A stretch of 64,000 nucleotides of DNA from CAHJXF01 sp038254545 (lineage in GTDB: Bacteria > Pseudomonadota > Gammaproteobacteria > Burkholderiales > Burkholderiaceae_D): contig JBBSGB010000003.1 of assembly GCA_038254545.1 (NCBI GenBank), positions 62,001-126,000 on the forward strand. The letters are read 5' to 3'. Numbering within the stretch: the first letter of the stretch is position 1; the number at the start of each line of letters is the position of its first letter. The position numbers and the translations under genes were made by a program. Shown piece by piece: positions 52,980-63,043 of this stretch. The notes beneath the pieces were generated by a model. It made no database searches and had not been told where the DNA came from. It was given only the letters and a program-made list of their open reading frames with translations.

Positions 52980-54082
52980 TCGCCGAGGGGTGCCGCCGGA
53001 TCGAACATCAATCGTTCCAGTGGTAGCCGAAGGGAGCGGGCCGTCGCCAATCTTCCGGCACCCACACGTCCCATGAAGACCGCGTTCTTCGCCGCAGTCG
53101 CTCCAAATACTTTCTCGAGGCGGCTTTCAATTTTCGCAGCCAACACGGGGGCAGCCCGAAGATTTGAGAATTGCAAACCGCTGCGACTGTACCGAGCAAA
53201 AATCAAAGGCGTGACCTCAGGTTGAAGTTGCAAGTCCAGCGACGCCGCGGTCAGCCAGAATCGCTGGACGGCGCGCCCGGCCGCAATGAAGTCGTCGATC
53301 GTCCTGGGCGGCTGCTTGGATACGAGCATGAAGTGCGCCGCGCATTTCAACGCGGGAACAATGTCGAGCTGGATGCGCGGCACCCATGTGCCCGCAAGAA
53401 AGCGATTGAAGAATTGGACGCGCGCCCAGCTACCCATAACCCATCGCATCAGGCGCGCGGTCATCGGATCCAGACCCACGGCGGCTTCAGGGACGCGATC
53501 TTCACTGAACGTCGCGGCCCACTCGATCGCATCGCGATGGACGAGATACGCCTCGGGCATGATGAGCCGAAGTTTTGCGCTCGCAAAAAGCAAGCTTGCT
53601 ACGCGGCGACGTTCGCTCGCGGTCTCGCGCCACACGAGTTCGAATCGATCACCGATCGACATGGTCAGCGCGGCTTTCTCGGCTCGTGTGAGCGATCGAG
53701 CGCTCAGCGCGCGACGATAAACGCTGCGAGTTTCAATGAATGCCGTCAATGCATCGGCGCGAATTTCGGAATCCGCAACGAAGCGAATATCGATCAGAGG
53801 CCTTTCTATCGCCGAATCGGTGATGCGCGACGCCTGGACACGAAGGCCGCAGGTTGACGCGGCCATGCTCATGGTCTCGATCAGCGCACCCACGCCGATC
53901 TGGCTGGCGCTTCCGTCGAGGTCGTAGACGCAGTGGCTGCGCGTGTCGTACGCATGCACGATGATGTGATCGTCGGAAACGATTTCGAATCGCCAGCATT
54001 GCTCATTGTCACCGCTGGGTGCCCATCGAGCCAAATCGAGGATTTTTTCGAGACGCGCTCGTCCTTCCAGCGAGGAAATCAT
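52952..54082 (-). CDS. Nitroreductase-fold protein (MoeY C-terminal-domain-like)
   Basis: A 376-residue protein. The N-terminus has the FMN-contact pattern ILDLARWAPSGDNEQCWRFE, and further signatures are ETRSVYRRALSARSLTRAEK and AGRAVQRFWLTAASLDLQLQPE. It matches the nitroreductase-like domain that in Mycobacterium is fused to a ThiF/E1 domain (MoeY, Rv1355c); here it is a separate gene whose ATG overlaps the ThiF stop by 4 bases. Catalysis is unknown: it may oxidise or reduce an adenylated or acylated product. It is the last gene of a three-gene operon. Confidence 0.8.
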   Translation of the reverse strand: MISSLEGRARLEKILDLARWAPSGDNEQCWRFEIVSDDHIIVHAYDTRSHCVYDLDGSASQIGVGALIETMSMAASTCGLRVQASRITDSAIERPLIDIRFVADSEIRADALTAFIETRSVYRRALSARSLTRAEKAALTMSIGDRFELVWRETASERRRVASLLFASAKLRLIMPEAYLVHRDAIEWAATFSEDRVPEAAVGLDPMTARLMRWVMGSWARVQFFNRFLAGTWVPRIQLDIVPALKCAAHFMLVSKQPPRTIDDFIAAGRAVQRFWLTAASLDLQLQPEVTPLIFARYSRSGLQFSNLRAAPVLAAKIESRLEKVFGATAAKNAVFMGRVGAGRLATARSLRLPLERLMFDPAAPLGDQKLRRTSR

Positions 54083-54957
54083 GTCGGCGGATTGATCGCT
54101 CTCAATTGACGACGCGCGATCGCGAGCGTCAATTTCTGGACGGGATTGGCGTTGCCGCGCGGCCGCCAAGTGCGCGTAAGCCGATAACGATAGGCGTCGA
54201 AATGCACGCCGCGAGGAGCCTTCAGGACCCGACCCCGCTTGAGCAGTATCTTCAGACTTTCGGTCGCAGCGAAACCCGCGCACAACTGGCAAGCCATCGC
54301 GGTCGATGGGCCGCGCTGATTTGCGAAATCGACGCGCGATCGGTCGACCAGATACGCGACTTGCAGCATGCGCGGTGACAGGCCGAGCAAGAACCGGATC
54401 GCCTGCTCCTCGGGGGGAAGGCCTTCGAGTTGGAAGTAGTCTTCGAAGCTCATGCTTCCGGGAAGGAAGTTAAGCAGCGCGACGCCCATGCCGAGCGGCG
54501 CGGCTGTCACCGCCGGAATGCCCAACTGTGCGCAGCGCGCAAAGACCTTCCGGCGAATGTCGAGCGCGAAATAGTCGAGGCCGTCGACATATAAATCGGC
54601 GCCGCTCAGGAAGGCGTCGATGCCGTCCTCTGTCACACCCAACGGAAAGCGCTCCAGCGAGAGTTCCGGGTTGACGTCGAGCGCCATCGATGCGAGCACA
54701 TCGATCTTGGGCTGATCGATGCTCGCCATGCCGGCGCCTGCCTGCCGATTGAAGTTGGCAAGTGCGAAGCGATCGAAATCGGCGATGCTGAAGCCTCCGA
54801 TACCCAAGCGCGTCAGCGTCAGGAGGTGGCTACCACCGACGCCGCCCAGTCCGGCTATGGCAATGCGCTTGCCCTGAAGTTGACGTTGCTCTGCCTCCGT
54901 CACCCAGCCGAGATTGCGCGCAAATGCTTCGCCGTAAGAGAACGACGCAGTGCTCAC
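54079..54957 (-). CDS. ThiF/MoeB/E1-like adenylyltransferase
   Basis: A 292-residue protein of the ThiF family. The ATP site is KRIAIAGLGGVGGSHLLTLTRLG, followed by DFDRFALANFNRQAGAG with the Arg used in adenylation and FDGLDYFALDIR-like acidic region (read as YVDGLDYFALDIRRKVF). One CxxC (ACQLCAGF) is visible but the second zinc pair of MoeB is not, so it is not a plain MoeB or ThiF. It lies between the FeeM-type gene (45-base gap) and the nitroreductase gene (4-base overlap). E1-like enzymes activate a carboxylate by adenylation; the substrate here is unknown. Confidence 0.85.
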   Translation of the reverse strand: MSTASFSYGEAFARNLGWVTEAEQRQLQGKRIAIAGLGGVGGSHLLTLTRLGIGGFSIADFDRFALANFNRQAGAGMASIDQPKIDVLASMALDVNPELSLERFPLGVTEDGIDAFLSGADLYVDGLDYFALDIRRKVFARCAQLGIPAVTAAPLGMGVALLNFLPGSMSFEDYFQLEGLPPEEQAIRFLLGLSPRMLQVAYLVDRSRVDFANQRGPSTAMACQLCAGFAATESLKILLKRGRVLKAPRGVHFDAYRYRLTRTWRPRGNANPVQKLTLAIARRQLRAINPPT

Positions 54958-55002
54958 TGGGTCATACGCATGTCGCCGCGTCCCACCGATCCATGAAAGG
55001 CT

Positions 55003-55854
55003 TCAACTGAGATTGCTCAGTCGCCCCATGATTCCGCGTTCTTCCTTGTCCGAAAAGCCATAGGGGTAAAGAGATTTTTCGATGCGAGCCAACTCGGGCT
55101 TACCTCCAAATCGCTCCAGTTGTTTGGTCAAGTAAGCGAACTCGAGCCGAAGCAGAACTGCGGGCGCGTTCACGCGCGCATTCAGACGTTCGGGCCCCAG
55201 TTGCTGGAAGCCGAGCATTTGTTCGTAGAACCGCACATGGCGCGGATTGACTTCAATGAACAGATCGCTGAAGCCGTGCATCTTGTGGGAGTAGATATAC
55301 GCGATGTGGAACAAGGTCGCGAGTACGCGCTTGGATCGTATCGCGCCGTCGACGGCCAGTTTCGTGAACTCGCATACGCGCGCGCCCTGCTCACGAAGCC
55401 GGTCAATCTCGGCTTTGTACAGTTCATCCACCAATAGACCGTCGGGCGAATCGAAGCCGATCGAAATCGTCGCCATCGGGGACGTTCCATGCGACGCGAC
55501 CAGCGTAATGCGATTCGGTTGATGTTTGGCATGCCACGCGATCTTGTAGCCGCGCCATGCATACATCTTCTTGACCAGCATGCTCGCGGTGTTGCGGCGG
55601 CCTTCGTTGTCCGCGAGCCGAACCTTGAACAGCGTCTGGTTGAGCGCGAGTTCGCGCGCGCCTTCGCTTTCGGACTGCTCGACAACCAGCGAGGTCAGGA
55701 TGCGCGGGGCATCGAAGGGCACGCCAACGATCGTCCGTCCAACGAGGTCATCGCTCGGAGTGGGTCTATCGTTAGACGAATCTGAAGTGGGACGCCAACT
55801 CTTCAAAACACTGTGCTCCGCATCGACTTTCCGGGAGCCCTCCCCGAATCCCAA
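55003..55854 (-). CDS. FeeM-type N-acyl amino acid synthase (GNAT fold)
   Basis: A protein of up to 283 residues. Signatures of the N-acyl amino acid synthase FeeM/autoinducer-synthase-like GNAT group are GLLVDELYKAEIDRLREQGA, VCEFTKLAVDGAIRSKRVLA, LFHIAYIYSHKMHGFSDLFI and EVNPRHVRFYEQMLGFQQLG. Such enzymes join a fatty acyl group from acyl-ACP to an amino acid. Related acyltransferases accompany PEP-CTERM/exosortase systems. The frame opens at a TTG at 55854 with no ribosome-binding site; a TTG at 55806 has GGAG nine bases upstream and may be the real start. It heads the operon with ThiF and nitroreductase genes. Confidence 0.82.
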   Translation of the reverse strand: MGFGEGSRKVDAEHSVLKSWRPTSDSSNDRPTPSDDLVGRTIVGVPFDAPRILTSLVVEQSESEGARELALNQTLFKVRLADNEGRRNTASMLVKKMYAWRGYKIAWHAKHQPNRITLVASHGTSPMATISIGFDSPDGLLVDELYKAEIDRLREQGARVCEFTKLAVDGAIRSKRVLATLFHIAYIYSHKMHGFSDLFIEVNPRHVRFYEQMLGFQQLGPERLNARVNAPAVLLRLEFAYLTKQLERFGGKPELARIEKSLYPYGFSDKEERGIMGRLSNLS

Positions 55855-55993
55855 AACAAACGTAGTCTTTGGGCTGACTTTTTATTTATCCTAGCATACG
55901 CAATTCGACCGCTGGCGCGTACGGCGTCGTTAGGCCGGCACGGCGCTTCAACCCTGTATCGACTATTCGCGACCCGACTTGAGGATTGATCCC

Positions 55994-57334
55994 GTGCCCG
56001 ATTCGCCGACTGCTGCTTCAGACCAGACTTTCCCGAACCTGTCTGCGTGGTGGATGCCGTTCACCGCAAATCGCGAATTCAAGGCGGCGCCGCGCCTTCT
56101 GGTTTCGGCATCCGGGATGTTCTACACCGCACAGGACGGACGACAGATCCTCGACGGCACCGCGGGTCTGTGGTGCGTGAACGCCGGCCACGCGCAAGCT
56201 CGTATTGTGCGCGCGATTGGTGACCAGGTCGCGACGCTGGATTACGCGCCGAGCTTTCAGATGGGACACCCCAAGGCGTTCGAACTGGCGGAGCGTCTCG
56301 TCGCATTTTCGGGCGGCCGTTTCAGCCATGCGTTCTACACCAATTCGGGGTCCGAGTCCGTCGACACGGCGCTCAAGATGGCGATTGCCTGGCATCGGAT
56401 TCGCGGCGACGGCACACGGACGCGCCTCATCGGTCGCGAGCGCGGTTACCATGGCGTGGGCTTCGGCGGAATTTCGGTCGGCGGCCTGGCCAGCAATCGC
56501 AAGTGGTTCGGCTCATTGCTGGCCGGCGTCGATCATCTGCCTCACACCCACGACCTCGCGCGCAACGCCTTCGCGCGCGGGCAGCCGCAACATGGCGCCG
56601 AGCTGGCCGACGAGCTCGAGCGCATCGTCGCGCTTCACGATGCCTCGACCATCGCCGCGGTGATCGTCGAGCCGGTCGCCGGATCGACCGGAGTGCTGAT
56701 CCCGCCAGTGGGCTACCTCGAGCGCTTGCGCGAGATCTGTACGCGCCACGGCATTCTCCTGATCTTCGACGAAGTCATTACCGGCTTCGGGCGCCTGGGT
56801 GCGCCGCTCGCCACCGATTTTTTCGGCGTCGAGCCCGACATGGTGGCGCTCGCCAAGGGCATCACCAACGGTTGCGTGCCGATGGGGGCGGTGCTGGTCA
56901 AGTCCCCTATCCACGACACGTTCATGCAGGGGCCGCCCGGTGCGATCGAGTTGTTCCATGGCTACACCTATTCGGGCCATCCTTTGGCGTGCGCGGCAGC
57001 GCTCGCAACGCTCGATGTCTATGAGGAAACCGGTGCGTTCGCGAATGCGGCGGCGCTGGCGCCGGTGTGGGAGGAAGCGGTGCATGCGCTGCGGGATCGG
57101 CCCCGTGTGATCGATGTGCGCAACCTGGGTCTCGTCGCAGGCATCGAACTGGCCGCGCGCGATGGTCAACCCGGCGCGAGGGGAATGGAAGCGTTCAAGC
57201 GCGCGTTCGAGAAAGGCATTCTGGTTCGCGTGACCGGAGATACGATTGCCATGTCACCGCCGTTAATACTCGATCGCGGGCACATCGACCGACTGTGCTC
57301 GACGCTTGCCGAGGTGCTCGACGGCATCGCCTGA
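55994..57334 (+). CDS. Class III aminotransferase (omega-amino acid:pyruvate type)
   Basis: A 446-residue PLP enzyme of the class III (omega) group. Visible are the opening NLSAWWMPFTANREFKAAPR, typical of omega-amino acid-pyruvate transaminases, FYTNSGSESVDTALKMA, FDEVITGFGRLG, the PLP lysine in VALAKGITNGCVPMGAV, and HGYTYSGHPLACAAAL. Substrate is probably beta-alanine or a similar omega-amino acid. I chose the GTG at 55994 because GAGGA lies eight bases upstream. It is divergent from the FeeM-type operon, which might mean supply of an amine substrate, but it may be unrelated. Confidence 0.9.
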   Translation: MPDSPTAASDQTFPNLSAWWMPFTANREFKAAPRLLVSASGMFYTAQDGRQILDGTAGLWCVNAGHAQARIVRAIGDQVATLDYAPSFQMGHPKAFELAERLVAFSGGRFSHAFYTNSGSESVDTALKMAIAWHRIRGDGTRTRLIGRERGYHGVGFGGISVGGLASNRKWFGSLLAGVDHLPHTHDLARNAFARGQPQHGAELADELERIVALHDASTIAAVIVEPVAGSTGVLIPPVGYLERLREICTRHGILLIFDEVITGFGRLGAPLATDFFGVEPDMVALAKGITNGCVPMGAVLVKSPIHDTFMQGPPGAIELFHGYTYSGHPLACAAALATLDVYEETGAFANAAALAPVWEEAVHALRDRPRVIDVRNLGLVAGIELAARDGQPGARGMEAFKRAFEKGILVRVTGDTIAMSPPLILDRGHIDRLCSTLAEVLDGIA

Positions 57335-57425
57335 GCGTCGATAACGAGAGTCTGCGATAATCCACGGTTGAACTCCGGGCGAAACGATTCGTTATTGCCC
57401 GGCGGTTCCTCCTATCCTCTTCCGA

Positions 57426-58970
<1,545 letters not shown>

Positions 58971-59035
58971 GCCCGCTGCTCCACCCGGTTTCTTCGTCGG
59001 AGCTCTTCGCCGGACTCGTTTGTTCGACCGCCGGT

Positions 59036-59461
59036 TCAACGCCTCGTCAGTAGCAGGCAACGATGATCCACCATGATGCAGCGGTCCATCACGACCAACA
59101 TGCCGGCCCCCCGCGCGCGCAGCGCTGCGGCTTGATTGACGACGCCAAACTGCATCCACAGGTGGTGTGCGCCGATCGCGATTGCCGCTTCGGCAATCGG
59201 CTCGATCTCCTCGCTGCGACGAAAGCACACGACCGTGTCGATCGCCACCCCTTCGTGGCCCAGCACACCAAGGCTCGCCACGCAGCGCAGTCCCACGACA
59301 CGCTCGGCATTCGGATTGACGGGATGCAGCTCGAAGCCCACCGCATCCAGATACGCGGTGACGCGATGGCTGTCGCGCGCGGGATTGTCCGATGCACCAA
59401 CCACCGCAATGCTCTTCGTCGCGTCGAGGATTCGGGACGCAACGGCATAGTCATCCTCCAC
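59036..59461 (-). CDS. CoA-binding domain protein (YccU family)
   Basis: A 141-residue protein with the CoA-binding Rossmann pattern of YccU-type proteins: SIAVVGASDNPARDSHRVTA, LHPVNPNAERVVGLRCV and HHLWMQFGVVNQAAALRARG. The start is a GTG at 59461 with GGAG six bases upstream. It overlaps the 3' end of gluQ by 11 bases, so it is cotranscribed with it. Function beyond CoA binding is unknown. Confidence 0.88.
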   Translation of the reverse strand: MEDDYAVASRILDATKSIAVVGASDNPARDSHRVTAYLDAVGFELHPVNPNAERVVGLRCVASLGVLGHEGVAIDTVVCFRRSEEIEPIAEAAIAIGAHHLWMQFGVVNQAAALRARGAGMLVVMDRCIMVDHRCLLLTRR

Positions 59462-60389
59462 GGTCTGCTCCTTTGACAATTGTCTCGTCGGCGAGGTGCG
59501 ACGACCATCGGGTCGCCCATGCTTCGGTCGCCCGCTCCCAGAATGAGTCGACGCTGATCGCATCCTCGATCGCGAGACCGAGATGGAGCGCGGCTGCATG
59601 CAGCGAGGGCAGCGGCCGCTCGCGAGACAGCGGCGTCGCGCCATTTTGCTTGGCGAGCTTGTCGCCCGCTCCGTCCAGCACCAGCGGCACATGCAGAGTC
59701 CGCGGCGGCGTCAGGCCCAGCGCCTCCTGCAGCCAGCGCTGGCGCGGCGTCGAGTCGAGCAGGTCGGCCCCGCGAACCACATCGGTCACCCCCTGTGCGC
59801 CATCATCGACCACGACGGCAAGCTGGTATGCCCACGGCCCATCGGCGCGCCTGACGACGAAATCGCCGACATCGCGCGCGAGATCCTGCGTTACCAAGCC
59901 GGCAGCACGATCGCGAAACACCACAGCTCTGTCGGGCACGCGCATGCGCCACGCGCGTGCCGGACGTCCTGCGGGCAAGCCCTGGCGACACGTGCCGGGA
60001 TAAGCGGCTGCAGCCGGCGGCCCGTGCGGTCGCGAGGATGCGACGGGTGCAAACCCGGCCTCCTCGACTTCGCGGCGCGTACAGCCGCAGGGATAGATCA
60101 GTCCGCGCGCCTGCAATCGTTCGAACGCTTGACGATAAAGGGCGTCACGCTCGCTTTGCCGCACGATTGGCCCATCCCAACAAAATCCGTAGGCCGCGAG
60201 GGTCGCAAGGATATCGTCGGCCGAGCCGGGGACTTCACGCGGACCATCGAGGTCCTCTATGCGAATCAGCCAGCGTCCGCGATGCGCCCGCACGTCGAGC
60301 CAACTCGCCATCGCAGCGACCAGCGAGCCCAGGTGCAGATATCCCGTAGGCGACGGCGCGAATCGACCCACCATCGAAACTTTGTTCAC
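59451..60389 (-). CDS. gluQ: Glutamyl-Q tRNA(Asp) synthetase
   Basis: A 312-residue protein resembling the catalytic part of glutamyl-tRNA synthetase without the anticodon-binding domain. The HIGH-like motif is GRFAPSPTGYLHLGSLVAAM, the KMSKS-like motif GAGDKLAKQNGATPL, and a zinc-site pair lies in IYPCGCTRREV. The enzyme attaches glutamate to the queuosine base of tRNA-Asp. Internal RIEDLDGPREVPG and VVDDGAQGVTDVVRGADLLDST fit well. It overlaps the CoA-binding protein gene. Confidence 0.93.
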   Translation of the reverse strand: MNKVSMVGRFAPSPTGYLHLGSLVAAMASWLDVRAHRGRWLIRIEDLDGPREVPGSADDILATLAAYGFCWDGPIVRQSERDALYRQAFERLQARGLIYPCGCTRREVEEAGFAPVASSRPHGPPAAAAYPGTCRQGLPAGRPARAWRMRVPDRAVVFRDRAAGLVTQDLARDVGDFVVRRADGPWAYQLAVVVDDGAQGVTDVVRGADLLDSTPRQRWLQEALGLTPPRTLHVPLVLDGAGDKLAKQNGATPLSRERPLPSLHAAALHLGLAIEDAISVDSFWERATEAWATRWSSHLADETIVKGADRGG

Positions 60390-60582
60390 GCGGGCCCACG
60401 GTTCATGCGCGACTCCCGGTTGAGACGAAACAACGTTTCAGCGTTTGTCCTACAAAGAAATCATCCGATTTCACGATGCGCCGGCAAAAGTTTCGAATGC
60501 TTGCCATAATGCCGAATAACCGAGAACCACGACAATCATCGATCGCGGCCGACCCATTTTCGAACATTCGAATCCGCCCATC

Positions 60583-62580
60583 GTGTCTCGCCAAAGCGCA
60601 TCGGTTCCATTCACGGGGGGTTTGCGCACCACCAAAAGTGCACTATCGGATCCGCGAGTGCGCTTCGAATTGCTCGCCATCGTCGCGCAGAACGGTCGTA
60701 TCGTGGGGGCGGTGGCGATCGTCGGCGCGGCGTTTCTCTGCGCACTGCTCTACACGCGGGCCCCCGATTTCGCGCTGATGGTCTGGGGCGCGGCCATCGG
60801 CGTGGCGTCGCTGGTCCGGATTTCGGCGGGCCTCGCCTGGCAACGGGGCCGTGGATGTCGCTCGGGGAGCGACGCGCAGCCGACACCACGGCGCATCGCG
60901 CCGGATTACCTGCGGCGCTGGGAACTCGTGATCGGCGGCGTCGGCCTGCTCAATGGGTTCGCGTGGGCGTCTCTCGTTCTGCTGGTCGACCCTGGCGTGG
61001 AGCGCATCGTCTTTCTGGTAACGCTGGGCCTGTCGGTCGTGCTGGTCTTCGGCAACAGTTCCTATGCCGTGTCGCGCCTCGGATACGGATCGTTCGCGGT
61101 GCCGATCGCAGTAGCGGAGGAATTCAATCTCCTGCAGTCGCATGTCGGGTTCAACAATCTGCTCGTGATCGCGTGGCCCCTGCTGGCGATCGGCCTGTTC
61201 GCGCTTCATCGCCTTTTCTTCACGTCGTTGGTCGACAGCCTTGCAGCCCGCATCGATCACGAGCGCATGGCGTTCGAGCAGAACGTGCTCGTCGATACGG
61301 CGCCGCTGGGCATCATCGTCGTTCGCGATGGCCTCATCGTGGTCTGCAATGATGCGTCGCTGAAGCTCTTCGGTTATCGGGACAAGAAGGATCTGCTTGG
61401 CCGCAGCATACGTCTGCTGATTCCCGACAAGGCGGCGTGGCGCGAGGCCCTCGACGACGGGCGCGAAGCGATGCGCGGGCCGGTGCGGTCGCGCATCGTT
61501 CGGCGCAAGCGGGCAGACGGCGCCGTGATCGATGTCAAGCGTGACATCGCCGCAGTCACTGCGAGCCACGGCGAGACCAAGTTTATCGGCATCTACGAAG
61601 ACATCAACGAGCGCCTCGCGATCGAAGAAGGATTTCGCCACGCCGTGCAGTTGCAGCGCCTGGTTTTCGAGGCCGCCGGCGAGGGCATCGCGATCGTCAC
61701 CAATGGCGTAATCGAACAGGCCAATCAAGCCCTGTCCGATCTGCTTGGCGTCCCGGTGGCGAAGCTCAAGAACAGAAGCTTCCAGTCGATCTTCCAGGAC
61801 CCCGAAGGCTGGGCCGAAATCGAGAAGCAGTTCGAACGCCTCGGCAACGCGCTCAAGCTCGAGAGGCGCGTGATGCATTCGGGTGGAAACGCGATCTGGG
61901 TGTGCGTGACGGGTCGCAGGGTCGAGACGCCGGCTTCATCGACGCCGCAATCCGAACCGACCGATGCGCGTTCGATCTGGATCTTCGCCGATCTCTCCAA
62001 GCACAAGGAAAGGGAAGCCGAAACTTGGCACCAGGCCAACCACGACGTGCTGACCGGCCTGCCCAACCGCCGCTTTCTGCAGGACCGCCTCGACCAGGCG
62101 CTCGCGCTTGCGCGCCGGGACGGACGCCGGGTCGCGGTTCTCGAGCTCGACCTCGATGGCTTCAAGGAGGTCAACGATCAATACGGCCACCGCTTTGGCG
62201 ACGCGGTGCTCGAAGAGATCGCCCGACGCCTGCCCGGCGTGATCCGCGAACTCGATACCGCGGGCCGCTGGGGCGGCGACGAGTTCGTTCTGGTGTTGAA
62301 GGAGATCGACTCGCGCGACGTCGTCGAAGAGATGGTCAGGCGCGTGATCGCACGCGTCACCGAGCCGATCGCGTATGGCGGCGAACAACTTTCCGTCGGG
62401 GTCAGCGTTGGGATCGCGCTGTTTCCCGACAATGGCGAAGACGTCGAAGCGCTCATCCTTGCCGCCGACCTCGCGATGTATGAAGCCAAGGCGGGGGGCG
62501 GCAACACCTGGCGCTTCTCGTCGTTGACCGCGCAGGCGCCGCACGGCAAGTACCGTCCTGCCTTGGCGCCGGAGACCTGA
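60583..62580 (+). CDS. Membrane diguanylate cyclase with PAS domains (PAS-PAS-GGDEF)
   Basis: A 665-residue protein starting at a GTG. The first 210 residues hold several hydrophobic segments (about 38-60, 61-80, 117-133, 139-158, 187-205), forming a membrane region. Two PAS-like domains follow (LGIIVVRDGLIVVCNDASLKLF, and LVFEAAGEGIAIVTNGVIEQAN). The C-terminal GGDEF domain contains DVLTGLPNRRFLQDRLDQAL and the active motif GGDEF, with an RELD inhibitory I-site five residues before it. It should make cyclic di-GMP in response to a signal bound by the PAS or membrane part. No EAL domain is present. Confidence 0.92.
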   Translation: MSRQSASVPFTGGLRTTKSALSDPRVRFELLAIVAQNGRIVGAVAIVGAAFLCALLYTRAPDFALMVWGAAIGVASLVRISAGLAWQRGRGCRSGSDAQPTPRRIAPDYLRRWELVIGGVGLLNGFAWASLVLLVDPGVERIVFLVTLGLSVVLVFGNSSYAVSRLGYGSFAVPIAVAEEFNLLQSHVGFNNLLVIAWPLLAIGLFALHRLFFTSLVDSLAARIDHERMAFEQNVLVDTAPLGIIVVRDGLIVVCNDASLKLFGYRDKKDLLGRSIRLLIPDKAAWREALDDGREAMRGPVRSRIVRRKRADGAVIDVKRDIAAVTASHGETKFIGIYEDINERLAIEEGFRHAVQLQRLVFEAAGEGIAIVTNGVIEQANQALSDLLGVPVAKLKNRSFQSIFQDPEGWAEIEKQFERLGNALKLERRVMHSGGNAIWVCVTGRRVETPASSTPQSEPTDARSIWIFADLSKHKEREAETWHQANHDVLTGLPNRRFLQDRLDQALALARRDGRRVAVLELDLDGFKEVNDQYGHRFGDAVLEEIARRLPGVIRELDTAGRWGGDEFVLVLKEIDSRDVVEEMVRRVIARVTEPIAYGGEQLSVGVSVGIALFPDNGEDVEALILAADLAMYEAKAGGGNTWRFSSLTAQAPHGKYRPALAPET

Positions 62581-62587
62581 CCTCGTG

Positions 62588-63043
62588 TCAGGGTTCGCGG
62601 ATCCAGGTCTGGGTCCGACCCAATAGCGGCACGCCGAAGTAGCCGCGCACCTCGAGCTTGCGGCCGCTATCGATCAAGGTCGCATTGCTCTTGTAGATCT
62701 TGCCGCTTTCAGGATCGAGGATCTCGCCTCCCGACCAGACCATCGACTGGTTCTCGCGCCTCAAACCCGTGAGGATCGTCAAGCCCGCGACCGGCTGATC
62801 CTTGCGTGCATCGGTGCATGCGATGCAGCGCGGGTTCGGTTCGTCACCGGGTTCGCGAAACAGCTTCTCGAGCTTTCCGCTCAATGCGCCGCCGGACTCG
62901 GTGATGCGCAGGATCGCGCGCGGCTTGCCGCTCACGTCATCGATGATTTTCCACAAGCCTGCGGGCGTTTCCTGCGCGATTGCAGGCCCCGCGAATGCGA
63001 GCAGCGCCACCATCGATAGAGCGAGCGTTCGACGCGCGTTCAA
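62588..63043 (-). CDS. DUF2147 family exported protein
   Basis: A 151-residue protein with a signal peptide (about 1-23, ending AIAQ) and the beta-rich DUF2147 pattern: TPAGLWKIIDDVSGKPRAIL, RCIACTDARKDQPVAGLTIL and SGKIYKSNATLIDSGRKLEV, ending GRTQTWIREP. The family is exported and of unknown function. Two cysteines (RCIACTD) are adjacent. Its ATG overlaps the valS stop by 4 bases (ATGA), so it is translationally coupled to valS. Confidence 0.85.
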   Translation of the reverse strand: MNARRTLALSMVALLAFAGPAIAQETPAGLWKIIDDVSGKPRAILRITESGGALSGKLEKLFREPGDEPNPRCIACTDARKDQPVAGLTILTGLRRENQSMVWSGGEILDPESGKIYKSNATLIDSGRKLEVRGYFGVPLLGRTQTWIREP

